This document shows positions 11,386-23,787 of a DNA stretch of 64,000 nucleotides, piece after piece. This DNA comes from Stomoxys calcitrans. Its lineage: Eukaryota; Arthropoda; Insecta; Diptera; Muscidae. The stretch lies in NCBI RefSeq assembly GCF_963082655.1, contig NC_081553.1, positions 59,843,571 through 59,907,570 on the forward strand. The letters run 5' to 3'. Position 1 is the stretch's first letter; each line of letters begins with the position of its first letter. The notes below the pieces were generated by a model that searched no databases, was not told where the DNA came from, and saw only the letters and a list, made by a program, of their open reading frames with translations. Position numbers and translations under genes: made by a program.

Positions 11386-12562
11386 AAGAAAAACAAATTA
11401 AAAAGGCGTTAAGTTCGGCCGGGGCGAACTTTGGATACCCACCACCTCGGGTATATATGTAAGCCACCTTTAATCATAATCCGGCGAAAAATGCATAATT
11501 TATGCCCCCATGGCAGCTATATCTAAATATGGTCCGATTCGGACCAAATTCGGCTCGGACATTGAGTGGTCTAATAAGTACAAGCCACTGTTCAATTTTG
11601 TATAACAAATATTGGTCTATTTGGTAGTTATATCCAAATATAGACCGATACGTATGTCGAAATGCCTAACATAAGTCACTGTGTCAAATTTCAGTGAAAT
11701 CGGATTATGAATGCACCTTTTATGAGGCCTGGACTTTAAACCCTGATATCGATCTATATGGCAGCTATATCCAAATCTGGACCGATCTAGGCCAAATTGC
11801 AGAGATATGTCGAGGGGCTTAACTTAACTCACCGTCCCAAATTTCGGCGACATTGGACAATAAATGCGCTTTTATGGGCCCAAAACCTTAAATCGAGAGA
11901 TCGGTCTATATGACGGCTATATTAATATAGGAACCGATCTGGGCCAAATTGAAGAAATATGTCGAGGGGCTTAACTTAACTCACCGTACCAAATTTTGGC
12001 GACATCGGACAATAAATGCGCTTTTTATGGGCCCAAAACCTTAAATCTAGAGATCGGTCTATGGGGCAGCTATACCCAAATCTGCACCGATCTAGACCAA
12101 ATTGAAAAAGGATGTGGAAGAGCCTAACACAACGCACTGTCCCAAATTTCAGCGAAGTCGGACAATAAATGCGCCTTTTATGGGTCCAAAGCCTTACATC
12201 GAGAGATCGGTCTATATGGCAGCTATATCCAAATCTGGACCGATCTGGGCCAAATTAAAGAAAGATGTCGACTGGCCTAACGCAACTCATTGTCTCAAGT
12301 TTCAGCAAAATCAGATAATAAATGTTGCTTTTATGGGCCAAAGACCCTAAATCGGCAAATCGGTCGCTATATGAAGATATAGTCCGATATAGCCCATCTT
12401 CAAACTTAACCTGCTTATGGACAAAAAAAGAATCTGTGCAAAATTTCAGCTCAATATCTCTATTTTTAAGGACTGTAGCGTGATTTCAACAGACAAATGG
12501 ACAGACGGACGGACATGTCTAGATCGTCTTGGATTTTTACGCTGATCAAAAATATATATACC
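11386..12562 (+). mobile_element. A-type element, tail truncated
   Basis: The head AAACAAATTAAAAAGGCGTT with a slightly mutated palindrome (GTTCGGCCGGGGCGAAC) is followed by TACCCACCACCTCGGGTATA and about five monomers with CTATATGGCAGCTATATCC. The tail reaches ATGGACAGACGGACGGACAT, CTAGATCGTC and GCTGATCAAAAATATATATA, then stops. The final TATACCC terminus is replaced by B-type monomers, so this is a chimera or a nested truncation. Confidence 0.7.
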
Positions 12563-12876
12563 AAAGAATTGCGCTCTGAAGTGGCTCAAGAAGTCAAAAT
12601 TCTAGATCGGTTTGTACGGCAGTTTATGGACCGATTTGAACCATACTTAGCGCAATCATTGGAAGTTATAACAAAAAACCTCATTCAAAGCTTTAGCCAA
12701 AATCGGAAAAGAATTGCGCCCTATAGTGGCTCAAGAATTCAAGATCCAAGATCGGTTTATATGGCAGCAATATCAAAACATGGACCGATATGACCCATCT
12801 ACAATCCCAACCGAGCTACACTAACAAGAAGTGTTTGTGCAAAATTTCACGCGGCTAGCTTTACTCGTTCGAGTTA
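12563..12876 (+). repeat. B-type monomers and tail fragment
   Basis: Two monomers with GCTCAAGAAGTCAAAATTCT and TTTAGCCAAAATCGGAAAAG are followed by the B tail start (AAACATGGACCGATATG, GTGCAAAATTTCACGCGGCT, AGCTTTACTCGTTCG). The tail is cut by the LINE fragment that follows. Confidence 0.65.
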
Positions 12877-14165
12877 AAAGGGTCCTTGCGGATCTCGACG
12901 TTAATAAATCTCCGGGCCTGGACGGTATATCAACACTTGTTCTTTATAAGTGTTCTTCTACGCTTGCTCTTCCACTACGCAACCTTTTCAACCTTGCTTA
13001 TCGTGCGGGTCTTTTCCCAGCGCGTTGGAAAGTTGCGAACGTTCAGCCTATCCCCAAGAAAGGTGGGGCGAACAACCCTGTGGCCAATTGCGATATGCTC
13101 CGCGCTCTTCAAGAGTATGGTTAACCTTCATCTTGTCAGATACTTAGAGTCCAATGCCCTTCTTAGCGACAGACAGTATGGGTTCCGCAGAAATCGATCT
13201 ACGGGAGACCTATTGGCATTTTTGTCGGAACCATGGAGTTGCTCTATCCACCAGTTTGGTCAGAGTAAGATCGTCGCTCTGGATATCTGCAAGGCATTTG
13301 ATAGGGTCTAGCACGGTGCACTTTTATCAAAGCTTGTCGCTTTTGGAGTCGGAAATAACTTCGTTCGTTTTATATCGAGCTTTCTCAGAGATCGCATTAT
13401 ACGAGTTGTAGATGGGTTCTCATCAGATGAGTATACATTGACCGCAGGTGGGCCACAAGGCTCTGTCCTTTCTCCTTCCCATTTTCTTATTTTCATTGAC
13501 GATCTATTGGGTCAGACTTCGAATCCAGACTACTCATTTGCTGATGACAATAGTCTGTGTCATTCATATTCATTCGACCATAGGCCCAGTCATCAAGAAA
13601 TTGTGAACAGCAGGCGCATTATGGATGAGACGCTCCCCCAGGATTTGTTGGCCATTTCCGTGTGCGGTAGAATGAATAGAGTAGGCTTTAACGCACAGAA
13701 GACGCAGTGCTGTTTCTTGTCTCACAAGCGATTCACTGACCCACTTCAATCGTCGATATCTATCGACGGTATAGATATTGAAAAGTCAGATGATCTTGAT
13801 GTTCTGGGCACGAAGATACAATGTGATGTCCGTTGGCCAAAACACGTATTCCAAGTGTCGAAAGAAGCATTCAAGTGTTTGGGCTTTTCTTAAGCGGTGC
13901 ATGAAATATTTCTTCTCTTCTGATCTTCTGAATATCTATACTACCTACATCAAAAATCATCCTTGGAGCTACTTGACCGGGTTCAACGGTGAGCGTTAGT
14001 GTTGTTTGGGGACCTTAGAGTATCCAACTCTATTGCTTCTATTGAACATCGTCGGAATATGGATAGCGTTGTGTTGCTCTATCGTTATTTTCATGGCGTG
14101 TCTTCCAGGGATATTCGTCTTCACTCTATTCTTCGATTTTGGTGGTACACGTTGCCTATGGCGGT
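12877..14165 (+). pseudogene. Non-LTR retrotransposon reverse transcriptase, copy 1 (broken)
   Basis: The translation, spread over three frames, gives an RT domain: NKSPGLDGIS, then AICSAL..., QYGFRRNRSTGDLLAFLSE, VALDICKAFDRV, a stop where W is expected before HGALLSKLVAFGV, GGPQGSVLSPSHFLIFIDDL, and the catalytic FADD at 13537-13548, followed by the downstream GFNAQKTQCCFLSHKR. The fragment lacks the endonuclease and 5' part and has frameshifts near 13090 and 13890 and a stop at about 13309, so it is dead. The 3' part (about 13996-14165) decodes as an SNSIASIEHRRN segment typical of CR1/Jockey-like LINEs. It starts at the same RT position as copy 2 (30234). Clade assignment is tentative. 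Confidence 0.85.
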
Positions 14166-15299
14166 GGGAATAAAATAAAAAGTTTAAATTATTACTTGAA
14201 ATCCCCTGCGACAAACACTCTCCAATATGATAAGAAAAACAGCATCTAACTCCTCAAACCATCGGAAAATCTTATTTTCCCATAATGTAAACAAAAATCA
14301 CTTTCCATTTATTTGATACTCCCAATACTCCAATAATCTTTCAACGTGTGTCCCTTAAAAGCGAAAACACAAAAAATCACAATTTTTCCAAAAAAAGAAC
14401 TTCCCATCAAATAATTGAAATAATTTAGTCCAGAGTTATCATGAGTAGCTAAGCGCTATGCGCCTTCAGGTCAGTGAACATTAAACCTTTCAGGTCCAGA
14501 CAGTCGGCACAGCACAAACACTGCCGGTGGGTGATATGGATGACAAAGATGCAATGAACCACCATTCGCCCAAAAACAAGACCAATGAGCATTTTTTTTC
14601 TTGTTTCATTCATGTCAATCAATAGGTCACTCACTTGGAATTAAATTTTCATATCTCATTTTTTTTCGTGCGTTCTAGGGCAGAGTTTCTTAAATAAATA
14701 TTTACAGAGTTTTTTTTTGTGCCTTTCAAGTGGTTTTTCTTTTTTACAACAATCAGAGATTGGAAAACGTGAAAAATCTTAAAAGAAAAATGTCATAAAA
14801 TGTAACGATTTATGCTGGGTAAATAAGACACTTTGCTACAAACACCACAAAGGCAGAAAACTATGAATATTAAGGGCTGTTTTTCTTTCTGCGTGGAGGA
14901 AGAGGAGAAGGAGGGAAGGAGAGAAATAAAAAAAAAATAACAAGACTGACTTAGAATTACAAACAAAAATTAATTGTCCTTTCATTGCTCTTGGAGCTAA
15001 TGATAACCGAAGATATGCGTAGCGATAATAATGCGAGGGATGCTAAGGAAGTTGTTTTTACTGCCATTGGGTATGAGAGAACACTTGTCCCGATCTTGGA
15101 ATAGATTTCCAAGCTCTTCAGTCTGCTGGACTCCTACTCCACTTGACTTCTCCTCCACTGGACTCTTTGACCACTTGATTTTCCCCCATCGAAGTTTTGG
15201 TTCTTGTTAAAGCCAGTGTTTCCGTTTTTTCGTAACTTTCTACCAAAATTGGTAGGTTTTATTCTCTTGGTAGGTTGGTAGGCAAAAATTTTGGTAGAT
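14166..15299. other. AT-rich intergenic DNA, no gene recognised
   Basis: Mostly AT-rich with several T- and A-runs and a GA-rich patch at 14890-14940. Short frames (for example 14449-14634 on minus) carry no recognised motif. Confidence 0.5.
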
Positions 15300-15954
15300 T
15301 TTTATACCCACCACCGAAGGATGGGGGTTTATCTATTTTGTCATTTCGTTTGCAACACATCGAAATATCCATTTCCGACCCTATAAATTCTTGATCAGCG
15401 TAAAAATCTAAGACGATCTAGACATGTCCGTTACGTCTGTCCGTCCGTCTGTCTGTTGAAATCACGCTATAGTCTTTAATAATAGAGATTTTGAGCTGAA
15501 AGTTTGCACAGATACTTTCTTTGTCCATAAGCAGGTTAAGTTCGAAGATGGGCTGTATCGGACTATATCTTGATATAGCTCCCATATAGACCGATCCGCC
15601 GATTTAGGGTCTTAGGCCCATAAAAGCCACATTTATTATCCGATTTTGCTGAAATTTGGGGCAGTGAGTTGTATTAGGCCCTTCGACATCCTTCGTCAAT
15701 TTGGCTCAGATCGGTTCAGATTTGGATATAGCTGCCATATAGACCCATCCTCCAATTTAGGGTCTAAGGCCCATAAAAGCCACATTTTTTATCCGATTTC
15801 GCTGAAATTTGGGACAGTGAGTTATGTAAGGCCCATCCACATTCATCGTTAATTTGGCCCACATCGGTTCAGATTTGGATATAGCTGCCATATAGACCGA
15901 TCTCTCGATTTAAGGTTTCGGGACCATAAAAGATGTATTTATTATCCGATGTCG

Positions 15955-17215
15955 CCGTTGAGGCTCTAGAGGGCGCAATTCTTATCCAATTTGGCTGTAA
16001 TTTGGCGTGGCGTGTTTCGTTAACACTTCCAACTATTGTGCTAAGCATGGTGCAAATCAGTCCATAACCTGATATAGCTGTCATATACACCGATCTGGGA
16101 TCTTGACTTTTTGAGTCTCTACAGGGCGCAATTCTTATCCGATTTGGCAGAAATTTTGTATGACGTGTTTTGTTATGACTTCCAACAACTGTGGTAAGTA
16201 TGGTTGAAATCGGTCCATAACCTGATATAGCTGCCATATAAACCGATCTGGGGTCTTGACTTCTTGAGCCTCTAGAGGGCGCAATTATTATCCGATTTGG
16301 CTGAAATTTTGCATGAGTTGTTTTGTTATGACTTCCAACAACTGTGGTAAGTATGGTGGAAATCGGTCAATAACCTGATATAGCTGCCATATAAACCGAT
16401 CTGGGGTCTTGACTTCTTGAGCCACTAGAGGGCGCAATTATTATCCGATTTGGCTGAAATTTAGCATGAGGTGTTTTGTTATGACTTTCAACAGCTGTGG
16501 TAAGAATAGTTCAAATCGGTCTATAACCTGATATAGCTGCCATATAAACCGATCTGGGGTCTTTACTTCTTGAGCCACTAGAGGGCGCAATTATTATCCG
16601 ATTTGACAGAAATTTTGCGTGACGTGTTTTATTATGACTTTCAACAACTGTGCCAAGTATGGTTCAAATCGGTTCATATCCTGATATACCTGCCATATAA
16701 ACTGATCTGGGGTCTTTACTTCTTGAGCCACTAGACGGAGCAATTATTATCCGATTTGGCTGAATTTTTGCATGACGTGTTTTGTTATGACTTCCAACAA
16801 CTGTGCCGAGTATGGTTGAAATCGGTCTATAACCTGATATAGCTGCCATATAAACCGATCTGGGGTCTAGACTTCTTGAGCCACTAGAGGGCGCAATTAT
16901 TATCCGATTTGGCCGAAATTTTGCATGAGGTGTTTTCTTATGACTTTCAACAACTATGCTGAGAATAGTTCAAATCGGTCTATAACCTGATAAAGCTGCC
17001 ATATAAACCGATCTGGGGTCTTGACTTCTTGGGAGCAATTCCTATCCGATTTAGCTGAAATTTCGCATGACGTATTTTATTATGACTTTCAACAACTGTG
17101 CTAAGTATAGTTCATATCGGTCCATAACCTGATATAATGCCATATAAACCGATCTGGGATCTAGACTTCTTGAGCCTCTAGGGGTCGCAATTATTATCCG
17201 AATTGCCTGAAATTT
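15955..17215 (-). repeat. B-type tandem array, about eight 153-bp monomers
   Basis: Repeating boxes on the plus strand are GATCTGGGGTCTTGACTTCT, TAGAGGGCGCAATTATTATC, TGACTTCCAACAACTGTG and CCTGATATAGCTGCCATATA. The spacing of GGGTCTTGACTT between 16251 and 16404 is 153 bp. Monomers are more alike here than in most other arrays, so local amplification is likely. There is no coding function. Confidence 0.8.
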
Positions 17216-17759
17216 TGTTTCCCATAAGCAGGTAAAGTTCGAAGATGGGCTTTATCGGATTATATCTTGATACAGCCCCCATATAGACCGATCTCCCGAT
17301 TTAAGATCTTAGGTCCATAAAAGACGCATTTATTGTCCGATTTTGCTGAAAGTTGGGACTGTGAGTTGTGATAGGCCAGTCGACATTCTTCTTTAATTTG
17401 GGCCAGATCAATCCATATAGACCGATCGCCCGATTTAGGGTCTTGGGCCCATAAAAGGCGCATTTATTGTCCGATTTTGCTGAAAGTTGGGATAGTGAGT
17501 TGTGTTAGGCCAGTCTACATTCTTCTTTAATTTGGCCCAGATCAATCCAGATTTGAATATAGCTGTCATATAGACCGATCTCCCGATTTAGGGTCTTGGG
17601 CCCATAAAAGGCGTATTTATTGTCCGATTTTGCCGAAATTTTGGTACAGTGAGTTGTCTTAGGCTCTTCAACAACTTTCTCCAATTTAGCCCAGATCGGT
17701 TCAGATTTGGATATAGCTGTCATATAGAGCGATCTCTCTATTTAAGGTTTTGCACCCAT

Positions 17760-18076
17760 GCAAATTCAAAATTTTCCCCATTAAAATTCCACTAAGGAAC
17801 AGGGACAAACTTCTCACATATCAATGAGTGCAGTCCGATTCAAGTTTAAGCTCAATGATAAGGGGCCTCCTTTTTATAGCCGAGTCCGAACGGCGTGCCG
17901 CAGTCCGACAACTCTTTGGAGGGAATTTTTACATGGTATAGTACCTCACAAATGTTGCCAGCATTACGAAGGGAAAACCACCGCTGAAAATTTTTTCTGA
18001 TGGTCTCGCCGGGATTCGAACCCAGGCGTTCAGCGACGTAGGTGGACATGCTAACCTCTGCACAATGATGGCCTCC
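17760..18076 (-). mobile_element. tRNA-derived SINE, copy 2 (best preserved)
   Basis: On the minus strand the 5' end reads GGAGGCCATCATTGTGCAGA then GGTTAGCATG (A-box region) and GGTTCGAATCC (a perfect RNA polymerase III B box, at 18012-18022 reversed). A conserved body follows with GGCACGCCGTTCGGACTCGG and TATCATTGAGCTTAAAC, and then CTGTTCCTTAGTGGAAT. It is flanked by an imperfect 14-bp duplication, GGTTTTGCACCCAT (17746-17759) and GGTTTTGAACGCAT (18077-18090), which is A-element sequence. This is a retroposed element, not a functional tRNA gene. Confidence 0.85.
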
Positions 18077-18390
18077 GGTTTTGAACGCATAAAAGGCTCA
18101 TTTTATATAAGCATTAAAGGCTCATTTATTGCACGATTTCGCCGAAATTTGGGATAGTGAGTTCTGTTTGGCCCTTCAACATTCTTCTTTTATTTGGACC
18201 AGGTTTAGATTTGGATATAGCTGCAATATAAACCGATCTCCCGATTTAAAGTCATGGCCCCATAAAATGCGCATTTATTATCTAATTTCGCTGAAATTTG
18301 ACACAGTAATTTATGTTACGCTTTTCGACATTCGTGTCATATATGGTCCAGATCGGTCTATATTTGGATATAGCTACCAAAACAGACCTA

Positions 18391-18627
18391 TTGGGTTGCC
18401 CAAAAAGTAATTGCGGATTTTTTAAAAGAAAGTAAATGCATTTTTAATAAAACTTAGAATGAACTTTAATCAAATATACTTTTTTTACACTTTTTTTCTA
18501 AAGCAAGCTAAAAGTAACAGCTGATAACTGACAGAAGAAAGAATGCAATTACAGAGTAACAAGCTGTGAAAAAATTTGTCAACGCCGTCTATATGAAAAA
18601 TCCGCAATTACTTTTTGGGCAACCCAA
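18391..18627 (-). mobile_element. Mariner-like MITE copy 2
   Basis: 237 bp, ends TTGGGTTGCCCAAAAAGTAA and TTTTTGGGCAACCCAA, flanked by TA on both sides (18389-18390, 18628-18629). It is in the opposite orientation to copy 1. It contains the same internal AAGCAAGCTAAAAGTAACAG and AGAATGCAATTACAGAGT segments. Intact and non-coding. Confidence 0.9.
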
Positions 18628-18836
18628 TATATATTGTTTTATAAAATTGAACAATGACTGGTACTTGTTAGACCATTGAATGTCCGTGCCGAATTTGGTG
18701 CAAATCGGACCATATTTCCATATAGCTGCTATGGGGGGCATAAATTATGCATTTTTCACCGGATTATGACAAAAGGTGGTTCACATATATATCCGAGGTG
18801 GTGGGTATTCAAAGTTAGGCCCCGCTTTTTTACTTG

Positions 18837-19869
18837 TTATTGTTCGCTTTAGTTCTTTTGGGCATGGGATGCCATGCAGGTGGTCGCAGCCTTTTGACTG
18901 ACTGCGTTGCATTTTCCGATTTTAGACATGTAGTTTATGGGTTAGCCTGTGCAGCGAATCTCCGAGATTCTCTTTCCTTATCGTAGAGATTCTCTTTCCT
19001 TATCGGTGAGAGTTTTAGGATCATTCATACCAAGCCTCTCAATCGACCTGAGAGCCAAGCGCCTTTTATTATCCAAATCACTTAAAGAGCTTATTTGTTT
19101 GTTATCGAAGGCCGATCGGCTGGGCGCGTGTTGATAAAATAGGTTTGGCCTTGTGTTTAAGGCTCGAACTGGGTGTTTTCGTCAAAAGGCCATGGTGACC
19201 AGTGGGAGCCTGCCGCAGACGCTCCACTAGTCGAGGTCTCAGAAGTAGACAACAAGCTATGGCCTCATACTTACTCGCAGTTATAGAGTCTTTGAAGCCC
19301 ATTATCAGCCTACTTCCGAGCTCTAGATCTGCCACTCCAATGGCAACAGATACAAATACAGATCCCCAATAATAGTAATGCAGCTATGCTTGAATGACCT
19401 AAAATTTGTTTTCAGAAAAAAACTGACTTTTATGAGTTACAGAATATTCCTGCGGACCGAAATAAGAAAATGTCCACTTCACCCTTCGGTTCAAACACAG
19501 TCTCATAAGTTGTTCTCTTTTTGAAAACTTTAAAGTCGACCCTGGTAAATATATCTACACTATTACCCAAGCAAATCAAGTTTTTAATGGAAATTTAATT
19601 CTAGCATCATATAAAAAATGGTTGGGTTTAAAAAAAAAAAATGATATTGAAGATGACCGCAGAAGTCTATGAATATTGTAAGCAAACAATCAAAAGAGAA
19701 AAAGGTCTTTCGATATTAATTTAAAATTGTAAAAAGCAAAATTTTTTGACTCACGAAAATAGTAATTTCCAGAGGAATTTGCATTTCAAGACCCATAATC
19801 GATGCTTAAACAGTGAACTGTTCATTGATTCGCCATTACAATGTTATCTATTTTAGCCCCAAACGTTAA
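18837..19869. other. Intergenic DNA, possibly a retroelement remnant
   Basis: Moderately GC-rich for the window at 18860-19330. A short direct repeat, GAGATTCTCTTTCCTTATCG, occurs twice at about 18963-19003. Frames at 18949-19134 (+) and 19102-19335 (-) show no motif I recognise. From 19380 on it is AT-rich. Confidence 0.4.
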
Positions 19870-22222
19870 TTATACCCACCACCATAGGATGGGGATAAAC
19901 TATTCCGTTTGCAACTCCTCGAAATATTCATCTAAGGCCCCATCTATTATAAAAAAAAATAAAATTGTTGCGCTTTGTTTGTTTGTCTATTCCGTATAGA
20001 CTCAAAAACGGCTGAACCGATATTCATGAAATTTTCTCATATGGTAGAGTTTGAATGTCCGGAAAAAATAAATTTTTTGATATCCGAAGAGGGGCGGACC
20101 CTCCCCCTTACCCCAGTTTTCAAAAACGCCAGATCTCGGAGTGGCATGCACCGATTTAAGCGAAATTTTGTATGCCACCTATTGGTTTCCTAAAAACACG
20201 AAATCAAATTTTGGGGTCAAGTAACTTGGGGGGACCCACCCAATCGGACATGTTTACCGACTGGGACAATTTGGGTATCAAATAAAAGGTATTGAAGAGT
20301 AGAGTTCGAAATTGGCATAAAAATGTCACCCTTACCGCTTTGGGCAATACGGGTAACAAATGAAAAGTATTTAAAAGTGCAGAACAAATCTGACATAAAA
20401 ATGTATTCCTTGGTGTCTAAGGGGACTCCCTAGCCCCCAAAACACCCCAGCTGGACATGATTGGACCAATGTGGTTATCAAATGAAAGGTATTTAAAAGT
20501 ATAGTAAAAAGCTGAAATAAAAATGTATTCCATGGTATCTGAGACGCCCACCCATCAAAAACCCCTCAACAGAACATATTTACTGATTGCGATAATATGA
20601 AAGGTGTTTGCTAGGTCTTTGAGATTTGATTACAAACCTGATGTACACAGAGTCTGGGACCGGACCACCCATCTAATTACCTTTAATAGGACGTGCAGTT
20701 TGGTCCGTATAATATGGGAATTAAACGAAAGGTCTATTACAGTAGAGTTTGAATCTAATGTTGATATAAAAACTCAAGTATTTGTGTCACGTTCTGCCGT
20801 TCAGCAGGACATGCGGATTGCGACTCAGGACTCAAATTAATTGTCTTTTGGGTCTCAGCATCGGGGGTATCGACCCTCACCTGCTAATAAAAAGTGTACT
20901 CTACTACCAAAGACCTATTATTGCTGTCCTATTCTATCCATGGACTTTACCCTCAAATTGGTATAGACACAGGAGAACCTGCGGATCTTTAAAAATGTGC
21001 CACCGTGAGTTTGGATCTGAAAGAGACATGTAGCCTTGAATATCTTGATCGCCACCTTCAAAACGCTTGACATTACGGGGTTCAAACTAAATCTTGCTCT
21101 AGCACGATGCTGCTACTATTTCAGGGACCGCCCCCTGGACTCTTTTCAAACCCTCCATGTTTGCGTACTGTGACAATATAAGGGGCTCAATTTGATATTT
21201 GATTGTAGAAACGAATTTGATATTAAAATTTTAAACCAAGTGTTTGGGGGTAGTCTCATCCCATAAACTCTCCTTAATCAATTGCAATTGTGGCCCAAAT
21301 AAATGAATTTAACAGTGGAGCACTATGCTCTGTTTAATGGCCAAGTGATTCAGGGACGACTCATTTCATAAACTCCCCCTGAACCACACATATGAACCGA
21401 CTAAGGTACAAGGGAATGAAGTAAATCTAAAATCCAAACTTTAATGGGCGGACCCTCCCCTTATCGTTTTTTTCAAAAATGCCACATCTCGGAGATGGAT
21501 AGTTTGTTTGCTTATTATAACTCAAAAGCAGAAATTTGGTATACATATTTAAGGTGGGATGTCTAGGGCGGCCGCCCCACCCTCAAAGCCCGCCATATGG
21601 AAATTTGAACCAATAATCACAATATTAGGCTCAAATGAATGTTATTTCAGACTAGAGCACGAATATAATACATGGGGGTTCGTCTCACCCCCGTACCGGA
21701 CATATTTACCTTCCCCCTTAACTCAAAAGTACGACCAAAAAATAAAAGTTGGCCGATGATCGCGACATTATGGAATTCAAATGAAAAGTATTTAGGAGTA
21801 GAGTACGAATTTCTTTAATAAAAATTGGGTCCAATAACTGGTGGGCCGCCCCGATCACAAAATCCCCTAAAATAGGTTTATTGGACGATAATGATAGTAT
21901 GAGGCTCGAATGAAAGGTATTCAGGAGTAGATTATGAATATAGTCAGGATGGAGGTATAGACGATATAAGAATGTGACGAACCCTCCCCCGTTACCCCAA
22001 AAACTTCATCCAAAATCAAAAGTAGACCGATAGAGACAATATGGGTACCAAATGAAAGGTATTGGAGAGTAGAATACGAGTATGGTATTAAAAATTAGGT
22101 TCAAGTACCCAAGGAGTCACCCAACGCAAAAATTCCCCAAAACAGACATATTGGACGTACACATTAATATAGGACTCAAATTAAAGGTATTCGGGAGTAG
22201 ACTACGAATATGACAAAAAAAG
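19870..22222 (+). repeat. D-type tandem-repeat element behind a DINE-like terminus
   Basis: A short terminus (TTATACCCACCACCATAGGA, 19871-19955) abuts the D start: TTTGTTTGTCTATTCCGTAT, CTCAAAAACGGCTGAACCGA and GGGGCGGACCCTCCCCCTTA. Units with ATCAAATGAAAGGTATTTAA and GAGTAGAGT boxes continue to 22222. No gene is visible; frames in 20604-21759 follow the repeats. Confidence 0.65.
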
Positions 22223-23651
22223 CAAGTAAAAGCGTGCTAAGTTCGGCCGGATCGATTCTTCTATACCCTACACCATGGACAGCATTTGTCGAGTTCTTTG
22301 CGCGGTATCTCTCTTTAGGCAAACAAAGAATACTGAATAAGAACTGTTATGCCATTGGAGCTATATCAAGTTATAATCCGATTCGGACCATAAATTAATG
22401 CTAAACATTGTAGAAGTCACTGCGTAATATTTAAGTTCATTCGGATAAGAATTGCGTCTTGTAACGACTCAAGAAGCAAAATCGGGAGATCGGTTTACAT
22501 GGGAGCTGTAACAAGCTAAAGATCGATTCAGACCATTTTTCACATGTATGTTGAAGGTCCTGGGAGAAGCTGTTGTACAAAATTTCTGCCAAATTGGATA
22601 ATAACTGCGCTCTCTAGAGGCTCATGAAGTCAAGATCCCCGATCAATTTATATGGCAGCTATATCAGGTTATGTACCGACTTGCGCCATACTAAGCACAG
22701 TTGTTGGAAGTTGTAACAAAACATCTCATGCTAAATTTTAGCCAAATCGGTTGATAATAGCGCCCTCTAGCGGCTCAAGAAGTTAAGATCCAAGATTAGT
22801 TTAAATGGCAGCTATACCAGGTTATTAAACGATTTAAACCATACTTTGCACAATGATTGAAAGTGACACCAAAACATCAAGTGCAAGATTGCAGCCAAAT
22901 CGGATAAGAAGTGCGCCCTCTAGAGGCTCAAGAAGTCAAGACCCAAGCTAGGTTTATATTGCAGCTAATCAGATCGATTTGAGCTATATTTGATACAGTT
23001 GTTGGCAGCTATAACAAAAAACACCTCATGCTAAATTTTAGTCAAATCGGGTGAGAATTGCGCCCTCTAGCGGCTTAAGAAGTCAAGATCCAAGATCGGT
23101 TTATATGGCAGCTATACCAGGTTATTTACCGATTAAAACCATACTTAGCACAATGGTTAAAAGTGACACCAAAACATCACGTGCAGATTACAGGCAAATC
23201 GGATAAGAAGTGCGCCATCTAGAGGCTCAAGAAGTCAAGACCCAAGGTCGGTTTATATTGCAGATATATCAGGTTATAGATCGATTTCAACCATACTTAG
23301 TACAGTTTCAAATTTCAGTCAAATCGGATGACAATTGCGCTCTCTAGAGGCTCAAGAAGTCAAGACCCAAGATCGGTTTATATGGCAGCTATATCAAAAC
23401 ATGGACCGATTAGGCCCATTTACAATCCAAACTGACCTGCACTTATAGAAAGTATTTGTGCAAAATTTTAAGCGCCTAGCTTTACTCTTTCGAAAGTTTG
23501 CTTGCTTTTGACTGACAGACGGACAGACGGACGGACATGGCTAGATCGACTTAAAATGTCATGACGATCAATAATATATATACTTTATTTCGAGGTGTTA
23601 CAAACAAAATGACGAAATTAATATACCCCCATCCTATGGTGGAGGGTATAA
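22223..23651 (+). mobile_element. B-type DINE-1-like element, complete
   Basis: The head GCAAGTAAAAGCGTGCTAAG with a decayed palindrome is followed by TATACCCTACACCATGGACA and GGCAAACAAAGAATA, then about seven monomers carrying GCGCCCTCTAGCGGCTCAAG and GGTTTATATGGCAGCTATA. The tail has AAGCGCCTAGCTTTACTCTT, ACAGACGGACAGACGGACGG, ACATGGCTAGATCG and the terminus ACCCCCATCCTATGGTGGAG. Both ends are present. Non-coding. Confidence 0.75.
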
Positions 23652-23787
23652 TAAGGTTCAGGTAATTATGGGTCGCCTCATCCCCAAAAACCCACCAAAA
23701 TTGGAAACATTACTCGATCATAGCTAAACGAGACTCAAATGAAAGGTATTTGGGAGCAGTGAGAGCGTATTGGAGTAGGTTTGATTG
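23652..23787 (+). repeat. D-type fragment
   Basis: One partial D unit (ACTCGATCATAGCTAAACGA, ACTCAAATGAAAGGTATTTG) directly abuts the B terminus and runs into SINE sequence. Confidence 0.5.

Larger units (their letters stand above)
15300..18836 (-). mobile_element. Large composite A-type element with B monomers, SINE and MITE inside
   Basis: On the minus strand it begins with the head at about 18790-18836 (palindrome damaged) and ends with the tail at 15300-15560: TATACCCACCACCGAAGGAT on the plus strand, GTCCGTCCGTCTGTCTGTTG and the CCATAAGCAGGTTAAGTTCG box. Two A-type monomers at 15600-15950 are followed by about eight B-type monomers (15955-17215). A second internal A tail box (CCATAAGCAGGTAAAGTTCG) appears near 17222, and A monomers resume. 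This looks like a B array captured by, or recombined into, an A element. A SINE (17760-18076) and a MITE (18391-18627) inserted later. Confidence 0.7.

Noticed and set aside
15955..17215. CRISPR-like regular array
   Set aside because: Repeats are 153-bp diverged monomers with no unique spacers; this is eukaryotic satellite-like DNA.
18012..18076. tRNA gene on the minus strand
   Set aside because: The A and B boxes are good, but the sequence is the head of a SINE with a flanking duplication; the anticodon-arm region does not fold convincingly.
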